A stretch of 64,000 nucleotides of DNA from Sweltsa coloradensis. Its lineage: Eukaryota; Arthropoda; Insecta; Plecoptera; Chloroperlidae. The notes beneath the pieces were generated by a model. That model worked only from the letters and a program-made list of their open reading frames with translations. It did not search any database and was not told the DNA's origin. The stretch spans positions 496,001 through 560,000 of the forward strand of contig JAMZAV010000027.1 in assembly GCA_024449915.1 (NCBI GenBank). Direction: 5' to 3'. Shown here piece by piece: positions 49,005-59,840 of the stretch. Positions within the stretch are counted from its first letter, which is position 1; the number at the start of each line of letters is the position of its first letter. The position numbers and the translations under genes are program-made.

Positions 49005-51690
49005 TACTTACAATTTAACCAATTTTGTTTTTCATACTACTCAAAAGCTCAACGTAGAAGTAACTGACGAATGTTAGGTGATCTTTGATGTTTAGACTGT
49101 GTCGTGATTTTTTTTAAAAAAGAATGCGACGACGACGTCTATAAGAGACTGAACAAAGAATTGTAATGGAAATGAGGTAGATAGGACTCCAATAAGTGGT
49201 AGAGGAGAGCCTGCATGTAAATAACATCTGGCCAGTTAAATTAAAAAAATTACACATCCTAAGCAGCTTGGTTGTGAGACTGTTGCGTGATGAATAATGA
49301 AGAAGTGTTGTGTAATACGAAAGTATTTAAAATAAAAAATGTTTACTAAATACGATGATCTTGAAGATACAATACTATCTTTTTTGTAGGGTACGCGGAA
49401 AATAATTTTAAAATTTTAATGTTCTGATAACAAAATACCTACATGTGAGCTATAGCACGAGTGCGAACTTGAAATGAAGGTTCCAGAGTATATATTACAC
49501 TACGCATTTTCAACAGTAGTTTTAAGCTTGATGGATTGCCAAATATTTCAAAATTATACCGGCATACGCGTTGAAACAAAGTAATCGAGTACAATGTATT
49601 AACTATTTTATAATTCAATTTCATGTCTGGAGTCAAAATGGTTGTCTCTTTATAACACGTTTGGTGATACATACGATGTGTGTCTATGATAAGTGTAATA
49701 AGCTTTGCATGCTAATTTCTTCTTGTTGAATGGGTTGTATTCATTAGCTCCAGCAGTGTATTGCGACCTAAGGCGTGTTTAGAAGTCAAAGCAAGGATTG
49801 ATATGGCTACACGCAATTACTATTTGTTCGTGTAATCTTGGTATATTGCCTTCTCTCACCCGAAATTGTAAATCGTAACTACGCGCGTGGACGAACTAAC
49901 AAAATGAATAGCTGCAGTACACTGACTTCACACATAAATCACTTGATATTTATCTGATTCAGTGTGGCCTGTTGTGATGTAGGTAGGTCAGTAAGCCAAC
50001 TTCATAAGCAGGCACTACAATGATGACATATAGAAAATACGACGTGCTTAATTATTATATTGGTGTTTATAAGAGCCCGTTTATAGAGTGAATACAACAT
50101 TTTATAGATAAAAACTATTTTTTTAAATGTTCTTCTTTTAAATTGAAAAGAAAAATGTTGTCAGAATTTTAGTAGCTTGCAATAAAGTACGTTATTTTAT
50201 TTTCGTTAATTTGTATAAAATTTTGTGATATCAACTTTGAAATCTACATTCCTACACAAATATTTACGTATTGCATGTACATGTACATATACATATACAT
50301 GTAGATTGAAGTTATTTTTTTGTTTCGTGGGAATAATATGTCAATCGCTGTTCAATAAATTGGAATGTGTGCTCATTTTAAATTTCTAATCTTATGTTGC
50401 ATTTACTACGAAAAATGCAAAGTAGTAGTAGTTGTAGTAAAGTATATTGACTATACCTAATACCATTCACGGTTATTTCATTTAAAAAAACGATCATTTC
50501 TATGTAAAACGTATGTGGTATACCTCATTATCGGCGACTTTTGTATTCTTATGTCAACTCTTGCCCGTAGCTTTGATAGCAGGACATAAAATAAATAAAT
50601 ATAAATAAGTCGTATTCATATGACATACCGTGATATTCATATAGCTAATTTTCTTTATGGTTTTATTTTCTTTAATGACTACACCACAAATGCGGGCATC
50701 ACACCTTTCTGCTCGTCTAAACTAATTTAACTCTCTAGAAGTGGCAAGTTAAAAGTTAACGTGCCTCACCGACTGAGCTGTTGCCCATGTCACGTGTCCG
50801 CATTATTCGCTAAAGTTTTCTTCCAAACAAGTTCTCACGTTTTGTTTTTCATATTAACCTGACACACTCAGATTTCCATCCTTCAATAAAATACAATTTA
50901 TAAAATGTTCTTTCGCAGTTACGTAGGATACTTATGACAACTATTGCTAGTTTGGAATGCACGTTATCATCTAGTGTATTGGACACGTGTCTCTCGCACT
51001 CTTCCCTGTAAATGACCCTTACGTAACTAAAATATTTTCTAGACGTGTTCTCAAAGTAAATGTCAAACTCAAACTTAAACTCAAGATTGATTTTTCTTCG
51101 CGTATTCTATTATGATTACAAAGGCTGCTCCAAAGATTGATGAAGATATGTATTCGAAACATCAGCTGTATCATCAAGTTCCTTATTGTAATATGTGAAG
51201 AACGATTTACTTTTGATTAAACTAGAATTCACTAACATACATTTGATATTACAATACATATACAATATTAGATATATGTCAATCTAGCGTTTTTATTTAT
51301 GTTGATTCTGCATCGTCTTTAATCAATATAAACCCGTTCAAATGTTCCATACGAGGATTTTTCATAGAAAATTGCAAGTCCACTATTTAATTCAATTAAT
51401 ATTCATTCTCTCATTGTTCAGTTATATGCATAGTAAATTTAATTAAATTAAATTTTCATGATTTTCATGAACCAAGTAAGCCCTTTTGCTAAAAATGTTT
51501 ACTCTGTTGCGTCTCTCAATTTTTAATGTATGTGTTTTCAAAGTAAGTAAGTAAGAAAGTAAGTTTTATTCCCAGACACATAGCATAATATTACATTATT
51601 ATTTATAATAAACACTTTGTGATGACCTCTAAGTTTATATTGTCTGGGATTAGTATTTATTTACTAACTCCTAAACAAACTTTTTTATTG
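49005..51690. other. intronic stretch
   Basis: No exon recognised. It includes a short TACATGTACATATACATG palindromic run at about 50274-50301. Near 51137-51170, GATGAAGATATG…TTCGAAACATCAG recalls the Penelope-like terminal words elsewhere, too weak to call. Confidence 0.45.
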
Positions 51691-51880
51691 AGGTAGATAG
51701 ATAGATAGAAAGATAGATAGATAGATAGATTGATGGATGGATGGATGGATGGATGGATGGATGGATGGATGGATGGATGGATGGATGGATGGATGGATGG
51801 ATGGATGGATGGATGGATGGATGGATGGATGGATGGATGGATGGATGGATGGATGGATGGATGGATGGATGGATGGATGC
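51691..51880. repeat. (GATA)n/(GATG)n microsatellite
   Basis: A short (GATA)n block of about 35 bases passes into a long, nearly perfect (GATG)n run of about 150 bases. The DGWM and SIHP repeat proteins predicted across it are artefacts. Confidence 0.97.
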
Positions 51881-52440
51881 TTTGTTACATAGGAGTTGTT
51901 TTAGTTTGTTTTCAAAAATGCTCATACTAGAAATGGCTTTTAGAGTTGTCGTAGCTTGTTAAATAATTTAGAACTTAATATATAATTGGAGTAAAGTTGT
52001 GAATGTGTTCGCTTAAAATAATTTGTGTGTATGTTGTTTGCTTGTCTTGTGTTATGGCTGTGAATGCTATTGTTCTTGTCAATTTCTTCATTAATCATAG
52101 ATTTTTTAAATTTAGTGTAAATTGATATATGTATAGACTGTAGAAAGTGAGTATTTTGTGTTTTGATGAAGTGTGGCTTACAGTGAGGTTTAATGTAAAA
52201 AAAAAATATTTTGTTTGAGCCCAAGAATATTTCTTATTGCTCTTTTTTGCAATTTAAATATTATGTCCGCTTTCATGGAGCTGCCCCATATATTGATGCC
52301 GTACCTCATATGTGATTCAAAGTTAGCATAGTAAGCTATTTTTGCTGTTTTTGTGTTTGTGATTAAATTAATTGTTTTTAGTGAAAAGCATGCAGAGCTT
52401 AGTTTTTTGCTAGCATATCGCAATGTGTTTAGATATAGTT
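51880..52440 (-). mobile_element. LINE fragment: reverse-transcriptase C-terminal region, frameshifted
   Basis: Minus-strand remnant of a non-LTR element. From the right, the translation has KKLSSACFSLKTI…YYANFESHMRYGINIWGSS…LQKRAIRNILGL, the usual thumb/connection sequence of LINE reverse transcriptases. It then shifts frame at an A/T run near 52197-52206. It continues with NSIHSHNTRQANNIHTNYF and a degraded KLFNKL block, then a stop at 51940. A last piece in another frame ([13 protein letters not shown]) runs straight into the GATG microsatellite where the 3' tail should be. The catalytic YxDD part is absent. The copy is dead and old. Confidence 0.8.
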
Positions 52441-55400
52441 TTATTTGTAATACGGCAATTTGTATATTATGACTTCCTTGTAAACGCTGAATTTGTTATG
52501 ATAAGAAATTAAAATAATGGAATTGTAGTTTCGTTGAAGAAGATTATTTTTGGTTGGAAGTATAATAACCTAAAGTTATAAACAATTCTAAACTTAAAGT
52601 TTATATAATTTTATTTCTCCAACAAATCCTCTGGTTTTTAACCCTATTGTGTATTTCATGATAGGAAAACGTATGTTTGCAGTTCAAACATTAACAATTA
52701 TTCTAGTAGTCTAAGATCTATTTAACGTTTGCTTACGGATACCAAACAGGAACGGATTATTCATTGTTACAGTAATGCTTAATAATTCTCTTGGTTTACA
52801 AGGAATTATTGCATTGTATAATACCGACACTTCATTTGTCAGAGTTAACACAAGTATTGCTTTAGAGGAGTTCCGTCAAGTACATTACTCAAGTACTTTT
52901 GTACTGCAATAGTCTTTTTTCACCGAGAGTGCATTTGTTTTTGTCTGAGAGGTAAGTTTGTGAGCCACCGTGCTCGTAAAGAGGTTGTGATATCCTAGTC
53001 CGCGCAAGATCTGAGCGCATTACCGGTGGGTGGGGTGGGGGGGGGGGGGTGCGGTCGGACGCCGCGGGGCTCGCAGGAAAGGTGCGGTCCAACTCACGTG
53101 CGAAGCTGAAACAACTGGTGTGTGTGATGCAACGTATTTCTTCAGTGCTGCTTTAAGACTTGCGATTGTGCACATTGGCTTACGGTGGTGAATACCAAGT
53201 ATACAAAGCAACTTTCGTACAATTTTAGGGTTACCAATGATACATTATAACTTATAAGTCACTTACACTCGAGGTTGTGGGCTTGTTCCACTGTCTTTGA
53301 ATAATTTTAAATAAAGTTTAAAATTATCAAAATTATCATAATCATTATCATGATTATGCAAATGCTATAGTATTATAACTAGGGGTGAGCGCTTATGTAT
53401 TTCAAGGTTATATCGAATATCAAATGGTTGGTGATTAAAAGTTTGAATATATCAAATACGAATATCAATTTTTTTCCGAATCGTATAACGAATATCTTAT
53501 TTTCTCGATTGTACGTCGCTCATAAATTGAAAGGCATAAAACTTGTGCCAGCCACTATCGCATGCAAAATGTTTTACACTGTATTTATCGTTTAAAAAAA
53601 ATATGGATAAAAGTGTTGGTGGAGGTGCCGGGTCTCATTTGAAAATGGAATATAATACAAACAAACAGTTCGAAATTTGACTCGAATAAAAGTCAACAAC
53701 TATTCGCAAACCGTGAATATTATGTAAATTTTGAATATTTACACACCATACTAATTTATAACACTGTGAGGGGTTTGTAAAAATGAAATAATAATGATAA
53801 TATTAGGCTTTTTAAGATGTATGGAATTGAAAGTTTCGAGATTTGAATTTATTTATTTATTTGAGCGAATTGATAATGTAAAATATAATAACAAATATAA
53901 CGTTATGTCTTTTGTTATTTGCGCAACAAGTCATATTGCTAACATAATAAAATTTGTTACAAATATCCTTTGCATTGCTTGGATGTCTATTAAGCATTCA
54001 TAAGATCATAACATATGTTGGTATGTTATACATTGTCAGTTCAATCTCTTTCCGTGTCATATATTTCATTCAGCTCATACTGTGGCGTCTTGTTTGTGTT
54101 TGATTTATTTCTCATAATATCTCAGTCACAAGGCTCGATATTCACATGCTCAGCGGTTCATCGGACATAACTTCCACCTGCTTTATTATTACGTCCATAT
54201 AAATATCTTTTAAGTGTTACACACGAGGCTGAAATGCACGAGGAATTTTGCTCTGAGGTGTCCCCAAAAATTTATTATTTTATTGTATTTTTTTATTATC
54301 ATACAGACAAAATATGTAGTGAGCGTAATTCGCAAGACTTCATTTTGAATTGGATCAAATTCGATTAACCAACCGACACCGGAAATCCTTATGAAAGTTA
54401 TTCCGGGTTTTATTCAGTCGTTAATACGTATACAAAAAATTGATTTGTATTAAACAGTACTTAATAATTCCCTACATCCAAGGTACTTACGACACCTCAA
54501 ATGGGAATGGAATTGCCCCTTTGAAAGTTTCCCATGAGAAAAACCAATTGAATTATACTTAATCTGATCATTGGTTATTATATATAGGCCTACCTGCAGT
54601 AGATGCAACATCAAGAATAATAGTTAAATAAAATCTTATTGCATATTGTCGTCGCTGATATACTTCTACAAGAATCTATAGCAAATACTTTTGCCTTGTC
54701 TGTACAAACAAGACGTTCCTAGCAGGCTAATTTTAGTTTGTTTCCTTGCGGATTCTAAATAATTAGTAATTGTAGTCTCTAATGTGATAAGCACAGTTCC
54801 TCATGTAACCGCAGGTCCCCGTATTCTGAACAGACAATAGGCTTAAGCGCCCTTTCTTCTTTACCCTCGGCGAACCTGAAGGGAATCGACGATGATCCTC
54901 GATTTAGAACAGGGGCACAAATTTAGCCATTTCTATTCCGATCACATACCTTTCACAATGTTTCGTACGTATCTCTATCGCGGGCAGGCTCCACGTCCTA
55001 GCTTCAATCGAAGTCGAGACCCACCCACCCACCCCAAGCAGCAAACATCAAACGATATTTATCTACAACTCAACAAGCACGAACACTTACCATGAATACC
55101 AAACAAATAATTACAGCTGATTCAAAACATCCAACAACAAATATTTATCTGTACACAAAATGTATTTACTGCTACTCTGTCGAAGTACTGGGCGCTCATT
55201 AAAAATATATCCTTACATTTTTTCAAAGTCGTAAAGTAATGTTTGATAATAAATAAGCCGATTTTTTTTTAATATCGCACAGTGGCTCCCTTCGCTTTAG
55301 ATCGTGAAAACTCATTCTCATAAATCTGTTCCGCGAATGTAAAAACTCATCGTTTCGAAGGGAGATATTTCACATATAGATAGCTTGTTCTGAGACGACT

Positions 55401-56172
55401 CTGACTTTTTTACACCGTTGATTTCCATATTTCCCGTTTGCAGATAACACGTGAGGGTTTCATTCAAATGATGTTTTTATGCGTACGTTTGTGTTTCAAA
55501 AAACCTCATTTTATATTAACTGTGCATTGCTGACATTAAAGTGAATGTTCTCCAAGCCGTCAATCGTGAAACGCCCTTTGAGGAACGTTATGAGAAACGC
55601 ACATGCCGCGATGTGATGTGGAGACACATGCTTGCTGCTCAAATTCACAGCCGATATTCGTATAAAACTTGTTCTATTATTGAAGTAATAACGGAAGCGA
55701 TATAATTTAAATAATGACGAAACAAACATAGATTTTCTGAGTTGAAATATTATAGCAGTATTGAGTGAGATTCTGATTGTTGCATGCAATTTAAAACTAC
55801 TATTCTCTTAGATTATAGATAAATCAAAAGCAAAACTTCCATTAAGTTGAAATAACAAATTTGTTTTTAACTTTATGGTTTTCACGATTAATGTAATAAT
55901 TATTTAATTGGGACGTAGCCCACAGTTTGGGCTGAAACATCAAATATAATAAATTATCTATGCGGCGAAATATCCCGATAAAAAATTTAAAATATTAGTT
56001 AATTTGTTGTTAACAGTTGCCACTCATTAAAATATTTACTATTATTAATTCTCATGCTCTGAAACTAAAAAAACTCATTATTTTAATGTTATTAAATCAA
56101 AACGTATCATATTCTCTGCAGGTAATTAGTAAATTTACACCGACATCATCGTAATGTTTTGGTCTGTTTTAG
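52441..56172. other. intronic stretch before exon d
   Basis: No exon found other than at its right border. Items noted are a poly-G run at about 53034-53049, one copy of the recurrent word GTTGGTGGAGGTGCCGGGT at 53615-53633, and GCGGCGAAATATCCCGATAA near 55962, which resembles the hairpin fragment at 15241. Confidence 0.5.
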
Positions 56173-56303
56173 ATCCACCGATTGTGTCTGTTCACTTCGA
56201 GACGAATACAGACACGGAGTCACTGAAAGAAGGGGATGACGTCATCCTTGTGTGTGACGTCAGAGCCAATCCGCAGCCGAGAACCATCACGTGGCATCAT
56301 GAG
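56173..56303 (+). CDS. Sidestep-like immunoglobulin receptor, exon d (first half of Ig domain 4)
   Basis: Internal exon, 131 bp. The acceptor is GGTCTGTTTTAG and the donor is GTAAGA at 56304. The first two bases complete a Tyr codon with the base left by the previous exon, reading …QVA-Y-PPIVSVHFE. Then come LKEGDDVILVCDVRANPQP (strand-B cysteine and the KEGDDV..CDVRANP sequence that is the clearest Sidestep-family hallmark here) and ITWHHE (strand-C core tryptophan). It ends in phase 0. The partner exon with the second half of Ig4 should lie downstream, but I did not find one before 64000. Confidence 0.9.
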
Positions 56304-56422
56304 GTAAGACGACCGAGTATGAGTACGAGTATAGCTTCACTTGATGTATCGAGGCAGATCCATTAAAAAACACACTTTATTTAGGTTATTTACTCTCTGT
56401 AAATGTAACATTTAAATCTTTC

Positions 56423-56447
56423 GCCCGCCCCCCCCCCCCCCCCCCCC
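56423..56447. repeat. poly-C tract
   Basis: About 20 consecutive C after TCGCCCG. Poly-C/poly-G runs also occur at 56669-56679 and 57710-57728. Confidence 0.95.
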
Positions 56448-56530
56448 GTGACCTATTATATGCACTTACTTAATATGCAAATCCTCAAAAAGCGGTGGCG
56501 AATGACTCATTTCACACAGTTCTTAATAAT

Positions 56531-57928
56531 ACTAGGGAAACGCCAAGTCGTTGTTAGACGAGTGAGTGAGCCATGTGTTGAGTACCCGGTAACATTCCTT
56601 TTCTTCCCCCTACCTTATAGGCATCCCTAGCCTATCATAGTAGACCATTAGGTGCTCAGGAAGCGACTCCCCCCCCCCCTCGAACTAATTTTCACTTTAG
56701 CAGTTTTGTTCAGAAACAAATCACGATTAATAATCCACCTGTTTGCCACTTGGCAGCTAGGCCTTTGACCTCCAGGGGTGTCCAAAGTCGAAAGTTGCGA
56801 AACTTTGACCTGCTATAACGCTCAAAGTTTTTAATAAAATTCAAAGATTATTTTTAATTATCATTAAACACATTTTTTTTGATTTTTAAAACAAAAGTGA
56901 TTTCACTTTTTGTAAAGGGGTGCCCAAAATTAATAATAATCGATTTTACTGTTTTATACACTTTAACATTAAAGATTGGGCATATAATCCGCATTAAAGC
57001 TTATTTTATACATAAAATGAAAAAAACACTGAATTAAAAAATAAATTATGCAAAAACAATTCAAAGGCAGTCCAAATGCTGGGTTTTATATTATTGCTAA
57101 TATACAACTTTTTTTAAGTGCTAAAAATGTGTTAATGTTACTAAAATCAGTAAACCTGTCTAAGAATACGTAATGTATGTGGGCCTAGCAAAGAATTATA
57201 ATTTCTATCAGGGTTGTCCAAAATTTTGAATTTTGAAACTTTACCTAGGAAAAATATATGAACATATTTTTTGCTTATGAGACATTGGACACCCCTACCG
57301 TCTAAACGCCTCAGATGTTAACTGACAAACATGCATGCATGAGAAAAACATAGTTTCAACTGTGAGAAAACACACACTGTTATAAGTTCGAGGGGGTTAT
57401 ATACGTACAGATGAAAGAATGACCTCCACAAGTTTCATACTATTTTGTGACTTTTTGGACAACCCTGTGTGTACATATAGCAAATCAGTAGGTGTATTAT
57501 GTTTTGACATCATGTATGATGTTAGGTCTTGCAATCAAATTATAAAATGAAGATTAATTTGCATTAGAAAAAATATTTTAACATATATTTGCATATGTGA
57601 CTTTGGACACCCCTACCGTCTAAACGCCCCAGCTGCCAATTGGCAAACAGGCAGAAATGGAAAGAACGATTAATTTCCTTTAAGAAAACATATGGAAGCA
57701 TTAGTTCGAGGGGGGGGGGGGGGGGGGGATTAAGAGTCACCTAACGGTCTATAGGCTACAGTGGAGCAAAGGTTCTATACTCAAAGGCATTATGGCCTAA
57801 ACTATGACCAAAACTTAAATACCCTATTATTTAACGAATATTATAATCAAACTTAAATGCAAATGTTCCCGCGTACTCAACACATGACTCTCTCACTCGT
57901 CTAACAACGACCTTGGCGTTTCCCTAGT
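56531..57928. mobile_element. composite inverted-repeat element B1 (1.4 kb)
   Basis: The outer arms read ACTAGGGAAACGCCAAG…GTTGTTAGACGAGTGAG at the left, with the complement at the right end. Similarity runs inward at least to the TAGACC-TTAGGTG block. These ends resemble 3' termini of the Helentron-like family (CTAGGAAAACGC…), here as an inverted pair. Inside, poly-C (56669-56679) and poly-G (57710-57728) open a second inverted repeat: CCCTCGAACTAAT…CCTGTTTGCCA…GGGGTGTCCAAAG. A third copy of that inner arm lies at about 57277-57400. No coding frame. Confidence 0.7.
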
Positions 57929-58455
57929 CGAGTTGGCTAAAGCGCCCTTATAGACGAAATGTGGGAGACGTGGGTTCAATAGTCGGGAAAGATTTTGTTA
58001 TTACTGGATTGTATTTTTTAAATTATTTAACATGTTTTGAAATGTATGTAACGCAGTGAAGTCCATCATCTGTGACAATACTAGGAAAACATAGCCAGTA
58101 CTAAATACGTGAAAATATTGCAAGGTTTACTCAATCTACGAGCGGAATTTGGGGGTACCTTGACGTCCAACATTCGATTAACCTGGCTGGCATGAGCACG
58201 GCATTTCACAGCCAGGTAAATAACAAACAAAAAATATTATTTCAAAATGAAAACCATTGTCGTTAAAATAATTCATATACCTTTCAACGTTTTTTCAGTT
58301 TTTTATTTCTTGCAGGTTTAAATCGCAACAGATTGTACTCATTTTGTTAGCAGTTCTCAGATACCTGGTCCCGGATGTCTGTTTAACATTTCAGCTCAAT
58401 CTATTTGACCGTTCGGCCGTATGGGACTGGACAGACAGACATTTAACATACATTT
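57929..58455 (+). repeat. tRNA-like head plus tail, shared with 62801-63175
   Basis: It begins with an A-box-like GAGTTGGCTAAAGCGCCC and, about 30 bases on, has a B-box-like GGGTTCAATAGTC. This is followed by a non-tRNA body containing TTGGATTGTATT and AACATGTTTTGAA. Near 58313 is AGGTTTAAATCGCAACAGATT, and near 58370 CCGGATGTCTGTTTAACATTTCAG. All of these words recur in the same order at 62801-63175. The arrangement suggests a tRNA-derived SINE joined to the B elements. Confidence 0.6.
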
Positions 58456-58812
58456 TAAAAAACACACAGAATTAATCACGACCAAGGCCCGATCGAGTAG
58501 CGTTGTAGACTACGTTCAACAATTATAATGTTTATATTAAATTATTATTTATGATAGTATTATCAGAATGTTTGTTTAATCTTTTTACCATTTATCTAAT
58601 GCCCTTAAAAATACTCTTGGTTAGTACAAATGTGTTTCTGAGATCCCTTTCACATTTTCAGTCAAAATATTGAAATTATGTAATATTAATTATTATATAT
58701 TTTCATAGTGATTTATGGTAGTCCTACGGCGCGTATAATTTATATATTATATACATGAGTTTTAACATTGGTTTTATAGTTGGCGACTATGACGCTGATA
58801 TGTAAGTACTTT
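58456..58812. other. non-coding stretch
   Basis: AT-rich and without supported features. Confidence 0.5.
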
Positions 58813-58813
58813 A

Positions 58814-58912
58814 GACTGAAATTAGAAAAGTTACTACACCGGTACACCAGGGATCGATCCCGGGTTCGATCCCCGGTGTAGTAACTTTTTTATTTTCTGT
58901 CTAAAGTACTAA

Positions 58913-58915
<3 letters not shown>
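58814..58915. repeat. tRNA-derived fold-back repeat
   Basis: An inverted repeat: TACTTTAGAC…AAGTTACTACACCGG on the left, CCGGTGTAGTAACTTTTTT and GTCTAAAGTA on the right. The plus strand contains the B box GGGTTCGATCCCC followed by a T-run and TTTTCTG. Same plan as the loci at 14393 and 40811, but with a different tRNA-like core. Confidence 0.65.

Positions 58916-58991
<76 letters not shown>
58916..58991. repeat. (CA)n(TA)n microsatellite
   Basis: CACACA run passing into TATATA. Directly followed by GTAGGTTTTCGCGGCCCG, a word also next to the TAA microsatellite at 15180. Confidence 0.95.
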
Positions 58992-58997
<6 letters not shown>

Positions 58998-59563
58998 AGG
59001 TTTTCGCGGCCCGTCATAGGATATAGGATCTATATATATATTTAAAATCCTATTCTGAACTCTGATTTTCTATTCAATCATAAATATCACGTCAAGATTT
59101 TGATATGGATGTCAGTTCATCGAAATGTTAATAATTGTGGTTACATTTTGCATTGTTTTAGATAAATTAGTAGACATTATGTCGGGCTAAACAAGTTTGT
59201 TAAGTATCTGGTTTTCACTTGCGTTTAATAACTCGGCACTGCCATCATGTGAGCATGTCTAATATACTCGTCATCTACACAATATAATTATGCACTTATA
59301 AATTAAATTCTAACGTACATACTTACAAAAACTATTTGCAAAGTTAAAAACAATATTAATGACAATGCATTTGTTTCTTTATTATGATAAAGGAATGTTA
59401 TTTATTTATTTATTTATTTATTAATGTAACGTCTGCAAAAATAATAAAATTGTCAATTTTTATAGACATCTAGCTAAACAACATTGGTTGATCACGGGGA
59501 TTCAGTGTAATAATCGATACAAAAGCACATAGAAATAAATATATATAAATATATATATGATAA
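58992..59563. other. non-coding stretch
   Basis: Starts with the GGTTTTCGCGGCCCGTC fragment (about 58998-59014). The rest is AT-rich, with (TTTA)n at about 59398-59423. Confidence 0.5.
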
Positions 59564-59840
59564 AACAAGGATCTTGCGTAAAACCGCGTCGAAAATAAGA
59601 TGAACCAGGGCAGAACCTGGGCGTCCACCGACGTTTCGTCTGTACTACGTCAGACATTTTCAAGGTTGACTGTGACTCTACGGAGGTTGGAGTCACAGTG
59701 GTTGGCAAGCACGCAGCGCCCGCCTTATATAGCCTCGGCTGAAGGTGCGAGAGGGCGAGGTTATATAGAAAATAGGTGCGGGGCGGCGAGGTCATATCGT
59801 GAAAAGGTGCGGGGCGGCGATGTCATATCGAAAAAATATA
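59564..59840 (-). repeat. Penelope-like terminal fragment with promoter-like and hairpin words
   Basis: On the minus strand: TATATAAGGCGGGC (TATA-like), a hairpin ACTGTGACTC/GAGTCACAGT (59669-59699), then TTGAAAATGTCTGACGTAG and ACAGACGAAACGTCGG. The stem-plus-GAAAC arrangement recalls hammerhead-type terminal repeats of Penelope-like elements. At 59755-59835 the unit AGGTGCGGGGCGGCGA is tandemly repeated about every 31 bases. The minus-strand frame 59502-59795 has no known domain. Confidence 0.45.

Noticed and set aside
51730..51962. Repeat proteins (DGWM or SIHP repeats)
   Set aside because: Straight translation of the GATG microsatellite.
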